From NCBI RefSeq assembly GCF_963677845.1, contig NZ_OY782498.1:2735518-2799517 (forward strand): DNA of 64,000 bases, written 5' to 3'. The translations under genes were made by a program, and so were the position numbers. The notes under the pieces were generated by a model. That model was not told where the DNA came from and did no database searches. It saw nothing but the letters and a program-made list of their open reading frames with translations. Below are positions 63,397 through 64,000 of the stretch, in pieces. Positions within the stretch are counted from its first letter, which is position 1. Each line of letters begins with the position of its first letter. The stretch is from an uncultured Pseudodesulfovibrio sp. (lineage in GTDB: Bacteria; Desulfobacterota; Desulfovibrionia; Desulfovibrionales; Desulfovibrionaceae).

Positions 63397-63909
63397 ATGA
63401 AGACATTTGTTTTATCAGCCTTTTTGGCCGCATTTCTGACCGGGGCTTTTTTTGTGCCCGCCGCAAATGCTCAAGACACCACAGCTACCACCGAGGTAGC
63501 AATCGCCGCACCAAGCGCGACGACACCTGCCGTATCCAGCAAAAATCTGCCGATTTACCTTGATCATGACCTGGCTAAAAAGCATGCGGATTTCACCCGT
63601 TTTGCCAAAGTCAGAGTTAAGGCAATGGACAGAAACCACCGTCTGGCAAAAAGTCGTATGCAAATAACCAAACTCTCGGACGGATCTTACAAAGCTCTCT
63701 ATCACGCCATCGACTATGCAACAGTAGTCTGCAAAGTGCGTCGCTCCAGTTCAAAATCCATCCCGTACGTAGCAGTTCTCAGTTATCGCGAACTGGTTAT
63801 GGAAACGACAGCCCTCTCCCCTGAAGAATGCCGTAGAGCGGAATTCAAAGCAGTCTCAATTATCCCAAATCGCCAGATATTCAGCCATAAAAAAGGCCGC
63901 TGGCAATAA
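63397..63909 (+). CDS. Small exported protein of unknown function
   Basis: 170 residues. Signal peptide with an ANA-Q cleavage site near residue 25, then a Thr/Ala/Pro-rich linker (about 26-48). The soluble domain of about 120 residues is basic with two Cys (VVCKVRR; SPEECRR) that could form a disulfide. No family was recognised. It follows the VWA-OmpA gene by 67 bases and is probably cotranscribed, perhaps as a periplasmic partner. Confidence 0.75.
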   Translation: MKTFVLSAFLAAFLTGAFFVPAANAQDTTATTEVAIAAPSATTPAVSSKNLPIYLDHDLAKKHADFTRFAKVRVKAMDRNHRLAKSRMQITKLSDGSYKALYHAIDYATVVCKVRRSSSKSIPYVAVLSYRELVMETTALSPEECRRAEFKAVSIIPNRQIFSHKKGRWQ

Positions 63910-64000
63910 AACAAGGTTGGCCATCGCGGGACGAGCATACCTACTCGGTCTTGGCGTGCGTCTTCCATCCAGCAGGACCCATTATGGACGGACAAAATAG

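Noticed and set aside
62406..63398. Open frame of 330 codons antisense to the VWA-OmpA gene
   Set aside because: The sense strand has signal peptide, MIDAS and OmpA motifs; the antisense frame has none.
63984..64000. Possible start of another gene at the right edge
   Set aside because: An ATG with AGGA upstream is present, but only five codons fit before the window ends.

Overview
The window reads as a chromosome segment of a sulfate-reducing deltaproteobacterium of the Desulfovibrionaceae, probably a Pseudodesulfovibrio-like marine lineage. The best evidence is a complete dissimilatory sulfite reductase locus (dsrA-dsrB-dsrD followed by cobB). Support comes from a tungsten aldehyde:ferredoxin oxidoreductase, hydrogenase maturation genes hypA-hypB, an Orp-type cluster with a sigma54 activator, several sigma54-type promoters, and Gram-negative envelope genes (lptD, hldD, VWA-OmpA). 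The species assignment is inference. I saw no tRNA, rRNA, CRISPR array, prophage or transposase.

Layout. 1-2.5 kb: 5' end of a trehalose-phosphate synthase gene, then groES-groEL, in which GroES lacks its roof hairpin and GroEL its GGM tail. 2.5-7.9 kb: a small helical-repeat protein, an exported beta-helix protein, a Fur-box-controlled DUF2325 gene, cheV, and a neuB-type gene paired with a winged-helix/Rossmann regulator. 8.4-10.8 kb: acyl-CoA ligase overlapping cysC. 11-15.8 kb: a complete liv branched-chain amino-acid ABC operon. 15.9-20.3 kb: an unknown gene behind a strong sigma54 promoter, ppiB, a DegT aminotransferase and cobB. 20.3-24.5 kb: dsrABD with divergent ykgJ-like genes. 24.5-28.7 kb: a chemoreceptor, a periplasmic binding protein and a PocR-domain sensor. 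28.8-31.3 kb: yitT, a SAM hydrolase-like gene and cobS. 31.3-32.6 kb: a non-coding block with a diverged tandem repeat and large nested hairpins. 32.6-40.2 kb: sppA, then an AOR/Tat-ferredoxin pair next to its likely NtrC-type two-component system. 40.3-45.6 kb: an aminotransferase, a possible sigma54-driven tiny RNA, a binding protein, ilvD, another repeat-rich spacer, and ribB under an FMN riboswitch. 46-50 kb: hypAB, then a sigma54 activator, a NifX-like protein and an Mrp/NBP35 ATPase. 50-55.2 kb: a Fur-box-controlled TPR/HD-GYP pair, then the phosphate genes phoU-like, pitA and a PhoR-like kinase with no phoB beside it. 55.4-62 kb: hldD-lptD-mutL-alr. 62.2-63.9 kb: a VWA-OmpA protein and a small exported protein.

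How the genes fit together. DsrABD is the terminal step of sulfate respiration. CobB and CobS belong to corrinoid synthesis. Sigma54 control recurs: two activators lie in the window, and four candidate -24/-12 promoters lie before the Tat-ferredoxin/AOR pair, the NifX/Mrp pair, an unknown gene and a short terminator-bounded stretch. Two Fur-like boxes link iron to a DUF2325 protein and to a cyclic-di-GMP phosphodiesterase. All regulatory sites were found by eye and untested.
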